From assembly GCA_032622095.1 (NCBI GenBank), contig CP136065.1, positions 23,817,141-23,881,140 of the forward strand: a DNA stretch of 64,000 nucleotides. Reading direction: 5' to 3'. The notes under the pieces are model-generated. The model ran no database searches. It had not been told where the DNA came from and worked only from the letters and a program-made list of their open reading frames with translations. The position numbers and the translations under genes were made by a program. Source of the stretch: Siphonodentalium dalli (Eukaryota; Mollusca; Scaphopoda; Gadilida; Siphonodentaliidae). Below are positions 1 to 10,472 of the stretch, one piece after another (the first letter of the stretch is position 1; each line of letters opens with the position of its first letter).

Positions 1-36
1 TAATCAACATTGTCTCTAATTTAGTGCTGTTTTTTA

Positions 37-175
37 TTAACCTTTTCATGACAGGAGCTGCGCTAGTGCAGCATTAAAGATCATGTGCTAGTACATTCTC
101 TTATATATGCAATATCCCTATGGGAGACTCGCATATATAAGAGAATGCATTGGCAAAGGGTTTTCGCAAAATTGT
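37..175. mobile_element. TTAA hairpin MITE, family A, 3'-truncated
   Basis: The copy starts at a TTAA (37-40) followed by CCTTTTCATGAC, the terminus seen in the better copies at 9.7, 21.8 and 23.0 kb. A ~70 bp hairpin core (about 88-162) pairs two arms carrying TTCTCTTATATATGC. Similarity to the other copies stops near 175, so the second hairpin and right terminus are lost. TTAA flanks and CCYT-type ends fit a piggyBac-like origin; no transposase is present. Confidence 0.75.
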
Positions 176-453
176 AGCTGTACCCACAGTGAATGCAGTG
201 GGGCACTTTAAATTGCACAAAACAAACACCCATTTTCCGAATGATATGATTATATCCATATAATACTCGCTACAAATATTGTTCTTAGTTTAAAATAATA
301 TACAAAAAGACAACACCAGGAAATATATATATACAATGTTACATTAGTTGACATTAAGTTGACATAATTAACAGTAGAATTTCATTTGGAATGTGTTAGG
401 ATTAAAAAGACATGATAAAACAAAAATTAAAAATCAAAACATTAGAAATAATA

Positions 454-1310
454 CTACTGTGAATGGCTTTAAATTCATTGGTATCAATTTTCGTGGTTCA
501 GCCATTTATGACTTTTTCGTTGGGTTCGTAAATTCGTGGTTCCGCCGGTGCTAAATGTCACCTCCAAATCCCCAATAACAACAATCAAATCGAACTGATA
601 GAAGTGTAGACACCTCGACGAGCCGTCGGTAATTGCGCATCCGCACCGCAGGCGTAATTAGCACGTCCTGTGTATAAGCTTTTGTTGCCGGCTATCGAGA
701 ATATTAACGACGGGATTGTATTACTTAACTTAAGCATACAAAAGCTAGATGAAAGTACTCGCTTCTCAACACAATCAGTGTGAGACTGGGGATTATTTAC
801 CGAAGCCAACATCTATTAGTCTGCACCATATGAAATACAACCCCAAATGGTCAACTGCATAATGCAAATATGTCTCTCAAAGCTGGTTAAAAAGTGGTAA
901 GATTGATTTTCGTCCTCCTACAACTCCTGGATTACCTGATCCGAACCATAGTTCGGATCATGATACTGCTCTACTTATGCAAGTAGCTAACGATTCTGTT
1001 GACAACAAACTCGGCTCCAATTTCTGTCAACAATCTTGAAAAAGAAAACATGGCGAGTATGTGATTAAACATTGTAATTAGACCGTGGCTACTCTTTCAT
1101 TAATGTACTCCCAGTTTGATAATGTTACCTCCCTAGGCTTTGATTTTACATTGGGACAATAGAGTTACCTCCCACGTGACATTTCTTATTTCTCAAAATC
1201 GATCTAGTTTCGAAGATTAATTTTTCGTGGGGTTTTTAATTTCGTGGTTAGCAGCAACCACGAAAACCACGAAAATTGGACCCCCACGAATAAGTGTACT
1301 TTTACAGTAG
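454..1310. mobile_element. TA-flanked TIR element (Tc1/mariner-like), non-autonomous
   Basis: Ends are inverted copies of CTACTGTRAA flanked by TA on each side (452-453 and 1311-1312). Just inside, both ends carry inverted CAATTTTCGTGG blocks and further TTCGTGG motifs. The 857 bp interior has no credible ORF. TA duplication suggests the Tc1/mariner superfamily, but that assignment rests only on the duplication. Confidence 0.65.
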
Positions 1311-1521
1311 TATGGAGAATACTTTGGGTCATATTGTTCGGTAATGTTCAACATTGTGTGATGTGTATGATGATATCTAACAAAAATCTCAGATAAATTT
1401 TTTTGCTAGTTATTTATTTTTTATTTATACTTGGGTTAAATATTTTTTTGACTCAAAGGTTGGGGAGATGTGAGGAACAAAAATAATAGAAATCCACCAA
1501 TAAAAATGGGGCAACGATCAA

Positions 1522-1636
1522 GCCAGAACATTTAACAAACAAAAATTCCCTTTGACCCTAATTAAAAAAAAAAATTTAACACCAATTTTATCTTAATTAG
1601 GGTCAGAAGAATTTTTTTTTTTATAAATGTTCTGGC
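1522..1636. repeat. Short foldback
   Basis: GCCAGAACATTTA at 1522 pairs with TAAATGTTCTGGC ending at 1636, and an inner TTAATTAGGGTC pairs with GACCCTAATTAA. A ~115 bp imperfect palindrome, probably a small MITE; class not assignable. Confidence 0.6.
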
Positions 1637-2469
1637 ATTCATTACTCCATCTTTATTGGCAGATTTTGATGCAAATATCTGCTGTATAATAATCTCCTCA
1701 TTGGAAGACTCCAGATCGACTATGCTTTGTACATGTCCACTTGCACAGGCAAATGCATTTTTTTTATATGGAAGTGTCGTTAAAGTATGGTGCCCAGTAG
1801 GCGACATGGTGAATTTATCTTTTAATGTTCGCACAGATTAGTAGCACAGATTGCCAATTAAAAATCTGCGCATGCTGATTAGTAATCTGTGAGCACGGAT
1901 TAAAAAATAAATTTACCACAGATTGTCACTTCATGGGCATCAGTCATAATACGTAGCCCGACATATAACAAGAGTAACCCTAACCATGCAGGACGGGGTG
2001 GGACAATAACCCTAAACCTAACTGAAACATGATGGGTCGGCATCCTAACATAACGCTGACCATGACTGGATGGGGCGAGGCGGGATGTACCAGGGCGAGG
2101 CGCAACATAAGGGTTGGGATGGGAAGGAATGTACAGGACCTATTTGCCCCGGTGGCTATGAATTTTTGGCCCATATTTTCATCCCACTTCACTAAGGACA
2201 ATCCTGTATTTATTTCCCTCCTCCCAAGTCACAATATTTTCCTGACAGAGCAGCATTCGGGCCACTATCGATCAACTTTTTCAAACATGACCCAAAAACA
2301 TTTCGGCCCAAAAATGTTTGGCAACTTGCCCCATGGTGCGGGTAAAAATTTGAAATATGGGCAAGATGGAACCCAAATTTAACTGTGGGAGAATATTCAA
2401 AAATGGATAAATGCAGATATCACCAACAATTCGCTGAAAGCTTCTGATGGTTAACATCCTTGTCAAATT
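1637..2469. other. No gene recognised
   Basis: Short open frames on both strands lack coding character. About 1980-2150 is locally G-rich with CCCTAACC-like and GGGGCGAGGCGGG words; it is not a convincing telomeric array or CpG island. Confidence 0.5.
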
Positions 2470-2722
2470 TCATGGAGATCCTTTAAGCTATGGCTAAAAT
2501 TCTCTGGTGGACGGACCAAAATCAACTATTTTCTGGGAAAAGAAAAAATGATAATTCTATAATAAGTGAAAAATTTGGGCCCACTTTTGAAGCAGTCTCG
2601 ATGGCAAACAGATCTGATAATGCATGGCTGAGATATATGCCTGGACGGAGGGACGGACAGACAGAGGATGAAGTCAATCTAGTATACCCCCTATTTTTGT
2701 TGTTGAAAAGTGGAGGTATAAA
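2470..2722 (+). repeat. GACGG-tailed dispersed repeat fragment
   Basis: Ends in a run of GGACGG/GACAG words followed by AGTATACCCCC and, after a short loop, a complementary GTGGAGGTATA. The same terminal arrangement is at 3840-3942. Such repeats are familiar to me from bivalve genomes. Confidence 0.55.
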
Positions 2723-2778
2723 ATATATCAGTCAATGATGTTCCCTATGTAAGAAGACAAGGTGTATTGGATGTGGTG

Positions 2779-3243
2779 ACAATCATGCCATGAATCTCTA
2801 CTCTGTCTAACGCCTCTAGAGATCATATTCCACCAGTACAAAACCTTTTTGAAGTTTTGACAGGGAACCTTATAAAGTGGAAAAAATAACACAGGGAATA
2901 TATTTCTTAGTGACTATCTGTTTCTTAATAATGTACTTCACTGTAGGTGAAGGTCCCAACTCGAAATTTCACGATTTAAGTGAATTTGTGAGCGATTTTG
3001 CTTGGCTTCACATACAATTAGGGCATTTTTCCTGGGTAATTAATTTGATGCGATATCGACTCACAAATGTCAGAGAAAAGCATGCAATGTTGAGTTGGGA
3101 CATTCGCCTGCAGTGAAGTACATTATTACGGAGATGATAACAACTAAGAAATATATTCCCTGCATTATGTTTTCGACTTTATAAGGTTCCTTGTCAAAAC
3201 TTCAAAAAGTTCTTTAGCCAGGTAGAGATTCATGGCATGATTT
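2779..3243. mobile_element. Deleted long-TIR element related to 53274-54804
   Basis: The left ~125 bp (from AATCATGCCATGAATCTC) is repeated inverted at the right end (about 3135-3243). The same sequence forms the termini of the 1.53 kb element at 53274-54804, so this ~465 bp copy looks like an internal-deletion derivative. GTGACAAT occurs at both outer edges, suggesting an imperfect target duplication. Confidence 0.75.
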
Positions 3244-3369
3244 AGTGACAATGAAGAGATGAAATGAGGATAAGCACAGCTCAATTGAACACAAATGGTA
3301 TACAGAAGAGAAAAACAAATTTGACTAGCTTTCAATTTACCAAAAAAAACAAGAGGTGTGCACTCGAGT

Positions 3370-3945
3370 GCTAGCATACCCCCACCGTGGCAAATTCAAC
3401 CCGCATTATCCGTAAACTCAACCAAAAAGATTTTTAACTTTAAAGAAAAATTCGGACTAATAATATCGATATGGTGTCACAAGAAGCTTGTACAGAAAAA
3501 ATTATTCAAATCGGTTCATATTTGTTAAAGTTATTAAGTCAGACAGAATTTTCTAAGTCAAAATAAGTCGAAAAATGAGGTGTAATATTACGAAAAACAG
3601 TCTGAGCCAATCCATAGCCGCATCATGTAGAGAGGGTAAGCATGTATACCAAAAATTATTGAAATCGGTTCATATTTGTTAAAGTTATTAAGTCGGAAAG
3701 AATTTTCTAAGTCAAAATAAGTCGAAAAAGAGGTGTAACTTGAAAAAAAAAAGTCGGACGCAATTAGCGTCATGCGGAGAGACCATCCTAAGGAGATTGC
3801 ATACAAAAAATTAATGAAATCGGTTCATAGTTGTTCGAGTTATGAGGTCGGACGGACGGACGGACGGACGGACGGAGAAAGCGTGACGGACGGACGCAGT
3901 CAATCCAGTATACCCCCCATTTTCTTCGAAAGTGGGGGTATAATA
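3370..3945 (+). repeat. GACGG dispersed repeat with internal ~165 bp units
   Basis: Starts with CATACCCCCACCGT and ends with the inverse AAGTGGGGGTATA. The motif AAATCGGTTCATATTTGTT recurs about 3509, 3663 and (variant) 3817, showing two to three degenerate internal units. A (GACG)n microsatellite at 3851-3876 precedes the right end. Fragments of the same type occur at 2470-2722, 33840-33890 and 40850-40890. Confidence 0.6.
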
Positions 3946-4006
3946 AGAAATAACAGAAATGAAATGAGAAGAAATTGTACATTTTACTTTTATTGCACTA
4001 CTGGCG

Positions 4007-4303
4007 TTACTCGCTGCACATGCAGATCTTTATTATGTTCGTGATTGAGATGATGATCATTTCGCAAATATTTTTTTCTTCGCTAGTATAATTATGTCTC
4101 AATATGTTTCTTCCAATCTGATTCGTAATTTCAAGAAATATTCCATTAGATGAGGCTGACCCAGTTCTATAAGATAGTGAAGTGGATTGTGCCAGCTCTA
4201 AACGTGCATGAATTCCTGACACCAAAAAAAGAAACAGAAATATCACTGCAACAACTTTCCTGGACTTTCCAACAACATTGTCAAAAAGGTTTGCAAATAA
4301 CAA
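4007..4303 (-). CDS. Hypothetical ORF with N-terminal membrane anchor or signal
   Basis: A 98-codon frame. Residues 13-16 (KSRK) are basic and are followed by a strongly hydrophobic run (VVAVIFLFLFLVSGIHA, about 17-33), then a hydrophilic part with a possible N-glycosylation site (NYT). This is the layout of a secreted protein or a type II membrane protein such as a Golgi glycosyltransferase, and the frame could be the first exon of one. No family signature is visible, no downstream exon was found, and no second copy exists in the window. It may be a chance ORF. Confidence 0.22.
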   Translation of the reverse strand: MLFANLFDNVVGKSRKVVAVIFLFLFLVSGIHARLELAQSTSLSYRTGSASSNGIFLEITNQIGRNILRHNYTSEEKNICEMIIISITNIIKICMCSE

Positions 4304-4780
4304 ATGGCCGTTTCAACTCAGGTGTACTACTTGCAACCAATACAAACACTCCCTTTTCACAAAAACGACCATAGACTGGAACCAACTTAAGGATTATGTT
4401 ATGTGCGCAGAGAACGGTAGAGATTCTTGAGGGGCATTCCGCAATACCAAGATAGCTGTTCATGGAGAGTTTAACCAGTCGCAGATTCCAGGATTAACAT
4501 CACAAACTTTATCTTAGTGCACATAAAGCCAGAATTTGCTTTTGCATGGAAACACTACAAATACAGATCTGAAACACTTGCTAAATAAATAATTACAAAA
4601 ATCGTAATCTAATATCTCGGAGTTTTGAAGGGTGGGTTCGTTGACTTAAATCAAATATTTATCACCACACAAAGGAGAAGAAAGAGTAATTTAGTGGTGT
4701 TAAATCGGACAGCGTATCTTTAAATGTATGGATGACTGAAGACCTTTACTAATACATTATGTGATACCGTAACCAAAATA

Positions 4781-4965
4781 CAGTAATGCCCTAATTAATC
4801 GACTCTTTAACCACAGCAGAATTATGGGTAACTTTTCAGGATTTAGTCGGAAATATGGCTTGTTGCCATTCATCGGAAAGCTCTCGGCCATATTTCCGAC
4901 TAAATCCTGAAAAGTTACCCATAATTCTGCTGTGGTTAAAGAGTCGATTAATTAGGGCATTACTA
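4781..4965. mobile_element. Mariner-like hairpin MITE, one arm shortened
   Basis: Begins CAGTAATGCCCTAATTAATC and ends with its inverse, TA on both sides. The left arm is ~105 bp; the right arm lacks the innermost part (the stretch with GCCATTCATCGGAAAGC). A complete copy is at 17067-17279. CAGT ends plus TA duplication suggest Tc1/mariner. Confidence 0.75.
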
Positions 4966-5021
4966 TATAACATATAATACAGGTGCAACAATATTAGTTT
5001 GAATTTGAGACATGTGTAATC

Positions 5022-6132
5022 ATGCCTTGAAATAGTGTGTCTGTCATTTGCAGAATAAGGTCCCCAGAGGGTGAATTTAGTGACACTATCCTGCATAAGT
5101 GCCGAAAAGGATTAATATGGCAACCGTTTAGGTGGTCATAAATCAAGCGCTAGCAACTGATGACGTTCTCCGGTGTAATTTCGACCTTTCCAAAAATGGA
5201 AATTTCTTTTTTAACTGTTCAAAATTATATATTTTGATTATTTAACTTTACTTTGGTGTGTACGTTCCCAAATTTCTTCCAAATTTCTATAAACCGCTCC
5301 TGGATCATGCCTCAGAACTATTTATCATGATGGACGAGGAAACCAGTACCTGTACAAATTGGGCACCAGAACCATAAAACATCCTCACGTCTTTAATATG
5401 TCTTACAGCTACTCTCCTCTTCCATCACGATATACATACACCTATGTTATACTGTTATCATGTGAAAACTTTAAATATATGACGACGGAATAACCAACAT
5501 TCTACTGTCCTGTATTCCTCTGTTGACTTATAGATAGCCGTGAGTTTTTATACTTTCCGGTTGTCAGTTGACGCCTCATACTGGTTTTTACCTGTCAGTC
5601 CGAGGTGGCGGCGTGGCGTTCTACACCCTGTTCTAAGTTATTAGACCCGACATCCACTTTGTCATAATTGGCATAAAACAATAAGGTCCCCAGAGTGTGC
5701 ATTTAGTGGTCTATCCCACACTGTGGGAACCTCATTCTGCTTTAATAATAATAATAATAATAATAATGACCAGTTTTATATAGCGATTAACCAATTACTT
5801 GATCTAACACGCTTGGTACAATATTACCCCAGTCATTTGTACAAGCCAACCAATGAACCGGCTGCAGCCATTGCAGGCGCTGCTCTAGTTTTATCAGAAC
5901 ATGCTCTGATACTCATAAGTATATAGAAGGGAGACCTAGGATCAGATTGGCAACGAAAAACAATGTTAATTGGAGACTACAGATATTTCCCAGAAGATGA
6001 GGCCTAAGAAGAATGAGGTCCCCCAGAGGGTGAATTTAGTGATGGTAGATAGCCGCTGTGCGGAGTAGCGTCACTAAATTCATCCTCTGGGGACCACATT
6101 CTGCAAATGACAGACACACTATTTCAAGGCTT
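5022..6132. mobile_element. Long member of the GAGGTCCCCAGAGGG foldback family
   Basis: Left end ATGCCTTGAAATAGTGTG followed by GCAGAATAAGGTCCCCAGAG; right end is the inverse, with a further hairpin at 6013-6108. A third internal piece is at 5680-5741. Flanking 10-mers (ATGTGTAATC and GTGTGTAACA) match at 7 of 10 positions, consistent with a decayed 10-bp target duplication as in the copies at 56823 and 60085. Interior is non-coding. Confidence 0.55.
5743..5767 (+). repeat. (AAT)n microsatellite
   Basis: About eight AAT/ATA triplets directly after a GAGGTCCCC-family fragment. Confidence 0.9.
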
Positions 6133-6239
6133 GTGTGTAACAACAGTAGATGAGTTTTTCACATTTAAAATTTTTTAACAACAAACTCACAATTTTTTTC
6201 ACATTTATTGAAGATCATAGTCTTTAAACAAGATGTAAA

Positions 6240-6560
6240 TCTGTGTTCAGGGGAAGTAATCCAAATACATGACCTGCTTACAGTGTGAATGTCTTCCTCA
6301 TCCAAGAGATCTGTGTTGAGTGGAAGTAATCCAAACACATGACCTGCTTACACTGTGAATGACTTCCTCATCCAAGAGCTCTGTGTTCAGTGGAAGTAAT
6401 CCAGATACATGACCTCTGTTTTATGGTGTGAAGTAATCCAGATACATGACCTCTGTTCATGGGAAGTAAACCAGGTACATGACCTCTCTTTTATGGTGTG
6501 AAGTAATCCAGATACATGACCTCTGTTTTACGGTGTGAATGACTTCCCTCGTCCAAGAGA
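6240..6560 (+). repeat. Minisatellite, ~64 bp with shorter subunits
   Basis: Units contain GAAGTAATCCARATACATGACC and GTGTGAATGACTTCC-type words. Two or three full units (6240-6400) are followed by shorter units that repeat only the GTAATCCAG..CATGACCTCTGTT part. Confidence 0.75.
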
Positions 6561-6608
6561 TACTGAAAAAGAAAGAACACCCTCAATGCACATCTGTGAT
6601 ATTGTTAA

Positions 6609-6934
6609 CCTCTTCGCTGCTAAATGATGTTATGGCGTCGTGTGCTGGGCTGTTGACATTATTGCCATTTTCCAGTGGGAAAATATAACGCGAATATCAC
6701 ATGAACCATAAAACTGACTCAGTTGAAAGGCTATTATTGTTCAGAATCGTGGAACATCATACACTGTTTGAAACTTCCGAGATAGTTATTCAGATGCACA
6801 AATCTCTGTGTTCCAGTTATCTATAATGGCCTACTGCTACTGCGCTGAAGTAGGTCCATAGTACATATGGACCATATAGCACACAGTGTGCACTTTTACG
6901 TCCGTATTAGTTACGGACGTCAGCAGCGAAGAGG
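6609..6934. mobile_element. TTAA MITE, family D
   Basis: TTAA at 6605-6608 and 6935-6938 flank inverted CCTCTTCGCTGCT ends. Interior includes TTATGGCGTCGTGTGCTGGGC, shared with the smaller copy at 14050-14188. CCYT ends and TTAA duplication suggest a piggyBac-like source. Confidence 0.75.
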
Positions 6935-7257
6935 TTAATAATGGCATCTGAGTATTAAATGGATACCAAAACAAACCTGGATATAAGAGGCCGGACACAG
7001 AGAGTGACCAATCAGAATATACCAATGACCGGCACCCTAATATTCGTAATACTCTATACACCTGTCAGGAAGCCCATCCCTGAGGATAAGCCCAGTCTAT
7101 ATTTTTGCTCCCAACAAAATCATGGGGTGGTCCTTGTAGATAAGCCCACCCCATGTTTAGAACTTAGTGGGCGAGTATACATTGATGTCAGGTTAACATG
7201 TTGAGTCCCAATTACGAGTTATCTTGTATTTTGCATGTATTTTGAATGGGAGCCAGC

Positions 7258-8357
7258 TAGTGTTCAAACGATTAGTCGACAAATAATCGTCGACGCTGGT
7301 TTTTCGGGTAATCGACTCTAACTTCCACAGTCGACTAGTCGAAATACAGTATCTAATCTCATCAGCTGGCCTTGACAATGCATGGTTTCACTAAATGTGG
7401 GTCAGAAAAGCAGCAAAGATAGCTAGTCTATGTTCAAGAAGCTTTCCAAAGTCCAAACATATGTCCTAATGTCGAGCTTGACATAGAACTACGCCGAAAT
7501 TCGCCAATGCGATAATTCAAGTTAACCATTATCATTACAAGAGCAGTAACTCTATATTTGACTTCTAAAAAGTACGTGGTCCATAAACAGTAAACATTAG
7601 GTCGAGGCGTACTTGACCGACGTCTCACGCATGTTCCAGGTTAATGCCACGTGGTCTTTGCATTGCGTCATTTAGTTTCTACGCTCGCGCACATTTCATA
7701 CTCCCTATACCACGGACGCAAAAATTCGTAGTGCGCATTTCTAACCAACACAGGTAAAGAGGGAGGGGCTTCCACAAAAGTGTTCGTCGACACTAACTGA
7801 GTCTAACTCTCTGCTTGCTACGTACGCCTTACGTAAGTTATGGCAACTTACAAAGTAGGCCTATGTACACATCGTATATATAATCATTAATAATTATAAT
7901 GTGTGTCACACAGTATGTGTGCCACACAGTGTGTGTGCACGTTTTCTTTTGTTTTGTTTTTTATTTTGAGCTGACTCTGAGACTGAGTATCGTTTATTTT
8001 CTATACACTGGCAGGGAAGTATTTATTTGATTTCATGATTAACAGAAAATCCCTCAATTATTTCCTCAATTATTTATTCTCATTATCATCGTAGATTCGT
8101 AGGGAACTTATTTGCGATCGGTGGGTTTCTAGAGCACCGGTTCATTTGCAACAAAACCACGTGACGTGTCACGTGATTCAATTCTCCGATCACAGTAGAG
8201 TGTAAATAGTGTGATGATGGCACGGAATTTGTAATTTTCTTTCACATGTGCTTCATTAGTATAAGGTTGGTGATGTATTTGGCCGACTAGTCGACGTCGA
8301 CTCGACTTTTGGTGTTCGACTAGTCGACTCCAGAATCCCAGAGTCGTTTGAACACTA
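7258..8357. mobile_element. Non-autonomous hAT transposon, 1.1 kb
   Basis: Perfect 8-bp duplications GAGCCAGC at 7250-7257 and 8358-8365 enclose inverted termini TAGTGTTCAAACGA. Subterminal regions are rich in the palindrome TCGACTAGTCGA, a common arrangement for hAT transposase binding sites. No transposase ORF survives; a (G)TGTGTGCCACACAG tract lies near 7900. Confidence 0.88.
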
Positions 8358-8365
8358 GAGCCAGC

Positions 8366-9702
8366 ACTCAATGTGTTAACTCTGATTGAAGATGACAAAA
8401 ACTCATGCAAAAAATAGCACTTCAGTTAATTTCCATTGCGAACTCATTAATACTACAAGCCCCATTGTGTTTCATACAATGCTGTATTACGTACAATATA
8501 TAAGATGATCTTTTGTTTCTTATTTTAAATAGATATTTAACATAAAACAGAAAACAAATTATTTTCATTTAAATAAAATAATATACATCATGATTCATAT
8601 AAAACATGACATTAGATTAGCACTATGAATGCAAACTGAGATTTTGCATGTCGGGATCCTCGAAGGTAAACCCAGTCCCAAGTTTTAATATAAAATAATT
8701 CACGCCCCCCCCCCACAGGCTTACTGATGAGTGTATATAGTAATGGTAATTGGGTATTAGATACCTGCCCAGATGTGGGTGTGATTTTGATTAATCCACA
8801 GCGCGTAGCTCAACCTGTTCCAATCATATTTGAAAGTTAAATTAATCTGATGATGTTGCAACCTACACCATAGCTGATGTTTTAAATAGGATGCATTCCA
8901 GTACTGACTGAAGCAGTTTTGCAATGATTCCATGCTGAATGTTCAACAGCCAATGCCAGTTAAGTAACCTTTGAAGCAGATTTGGCTCTATAATAATTTG
9001 GGGTTACACAGGAAGTATATATAATCAACCTGCTCTGCTGTTGTATAGGAAGTTTTGAAATGAGTTTGATCAATTTTATTATCCCGATTCATCTTATTTA
9101 AAATATTTGCCGGATTTACCTTCTTTCTTAATATATGTGAAATAGTGTTCGTAATTTTGGATTAATAATAGGCTCATGCCTGGACCAGGCCAAAAGACTG
9201 GCGTTATTTGGGCACACCAGGATGAAACATGATTCAGCTTAGATTAGTAGGAACAATTGTTTGAAATTTTGACCTAAAAACTTGTAATCCTTCCATTTTA
9301 TTTCAAGAATGATAGATTCCAAGATGACATTTCATTGATATTACTGCATAATAATTTCAGTGTTTCTCAGTAATATACAAACAGAGTTATGCAATGACAA
9401 AAAATGCATTGTCATATTACGTTTGGACGCATTTCCATATTTTGGGCACAGCCTTTTACAGACTTCAATTTGGGGGAATATAAAGGCCTGTACTGAACTA
9501 AAATGTCCCAGCCCATCTGGAAATTGACACATTGTTTCCAAATGTCTATTCGTGAGAGCATTAATCCTTTTTTTTCACTGAATTGTCATTGATGAGTAGT
9601 TTCCATAGGAACCCTTCAGATAGTAAGTTCAACAAACGGGCATAAGCTATCTGATGTATACTTTTATAACTGACTTGGAGAATCCGTCCAGTAAAGAATG
9701 AG
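8366..9702. other. No gene recognised
   Basis: AT-rich sequence with short ORFs only. The next exon of the RRM gene could lie here on the minus strand, but no exon-like segment with matching phase stood out. Confidence 0.4.
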
Positions 9703-9706
9703 TTAA

Positions 9707-9929
9707 CCCTTTCATGACTGGAACAGCGCTGGTGTCGCATTAAAGAACCTATGCCAGTGCATTCTCTTATATATGCGAGTCTTCCATAGGGAGCCTCGCA
9801 TATATATGAGAATGCACTGGCTTACAAGGTGAATGTAAATATTGCTATGCCAATGTATTCTATTATAAATGCGAGGCTCCCTATGACAGGGTTTTCGCAA
9901 AACATCAGGAAGCTCCAGTCCTGGAAGGA
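9707..9929. mobile_element. TTAA hairpin MITE, family A
   Basis: Flanked by TTAA (9703-9706, 9930-9933). Left end CCCTTTCATGACTGGA; right end is its inverse, TCCAGTCCTGGAAGG. Contains one complete hairpin core (9753-9823) and a second, partly degenerate one (about 9860-9895). It lies 36 nt inside the intron following the last recognised RRM-gene exon. Confidence 0.85.
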
Positions 9930-9969
9930 TTAATCCTGCCATAATTCTCATAAAAAACAAGGAACCCAC

Positions 9970-10472
9970 CTCTCTTAATAAACTGTGCGAGGGGATCATC
10001 GTCTGGACTTCTCTGATCAATAGGATTAGGATTATCTCTCTTTGAACTCTGATCCCCAGGATCATCAGCAAACAAAGTATCAGCTCTACTAGTGGTTTCA
10101 TTGTCTGCGCATGATGACGATTGGGATAAACTGAGCATACTGCCAGCAATGTCGGACTCATTACCCGAATCACCACTGGTTTGCACTCTGTCTCTTCTCT
10201 GTCTCGTCGGAGATTCACAATCGAGTCGGATATCAGAGTTATTTCCCTCATTTGTCACAAGGTTTGCTTCACACTGTGTTTTTGTTCTACACGAACTTAC
10301 TGCCCCAGGAGACTTGGCATTGCACTGAGCTTCTGCTCCATCAACTGTAGTGGGAGTATCAGATTTGACTGGTAGAATACCTCTGAGAGTATCGGTGATA
10401 GATTGAAGTGTTTCATCATACTCCTTACAGTACTCAGAAATCCTCGGATCCTCAGCAGCAGAGTCTGATAAC
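9970..10472 (-). CDS. RRM gene exon 6
   Basis: Acceptor TTCCCCAG, 503 nt fully open, donor G|GTGGGT (phase 1). Serine- and aspartate-rich, low complexity; ends DDDPLAQFIKR. If the donor were not used, the frame would run into the family A MITE and stop there. Confidence 0.75.

Noticed and set aside
9712-10251. A 179-codon minus-strand ORF overlapping RRM-gene exon 6
   Set aside because: It is frame-shifted relative to the phase-consistent exon and runs through a MITE hairpin.
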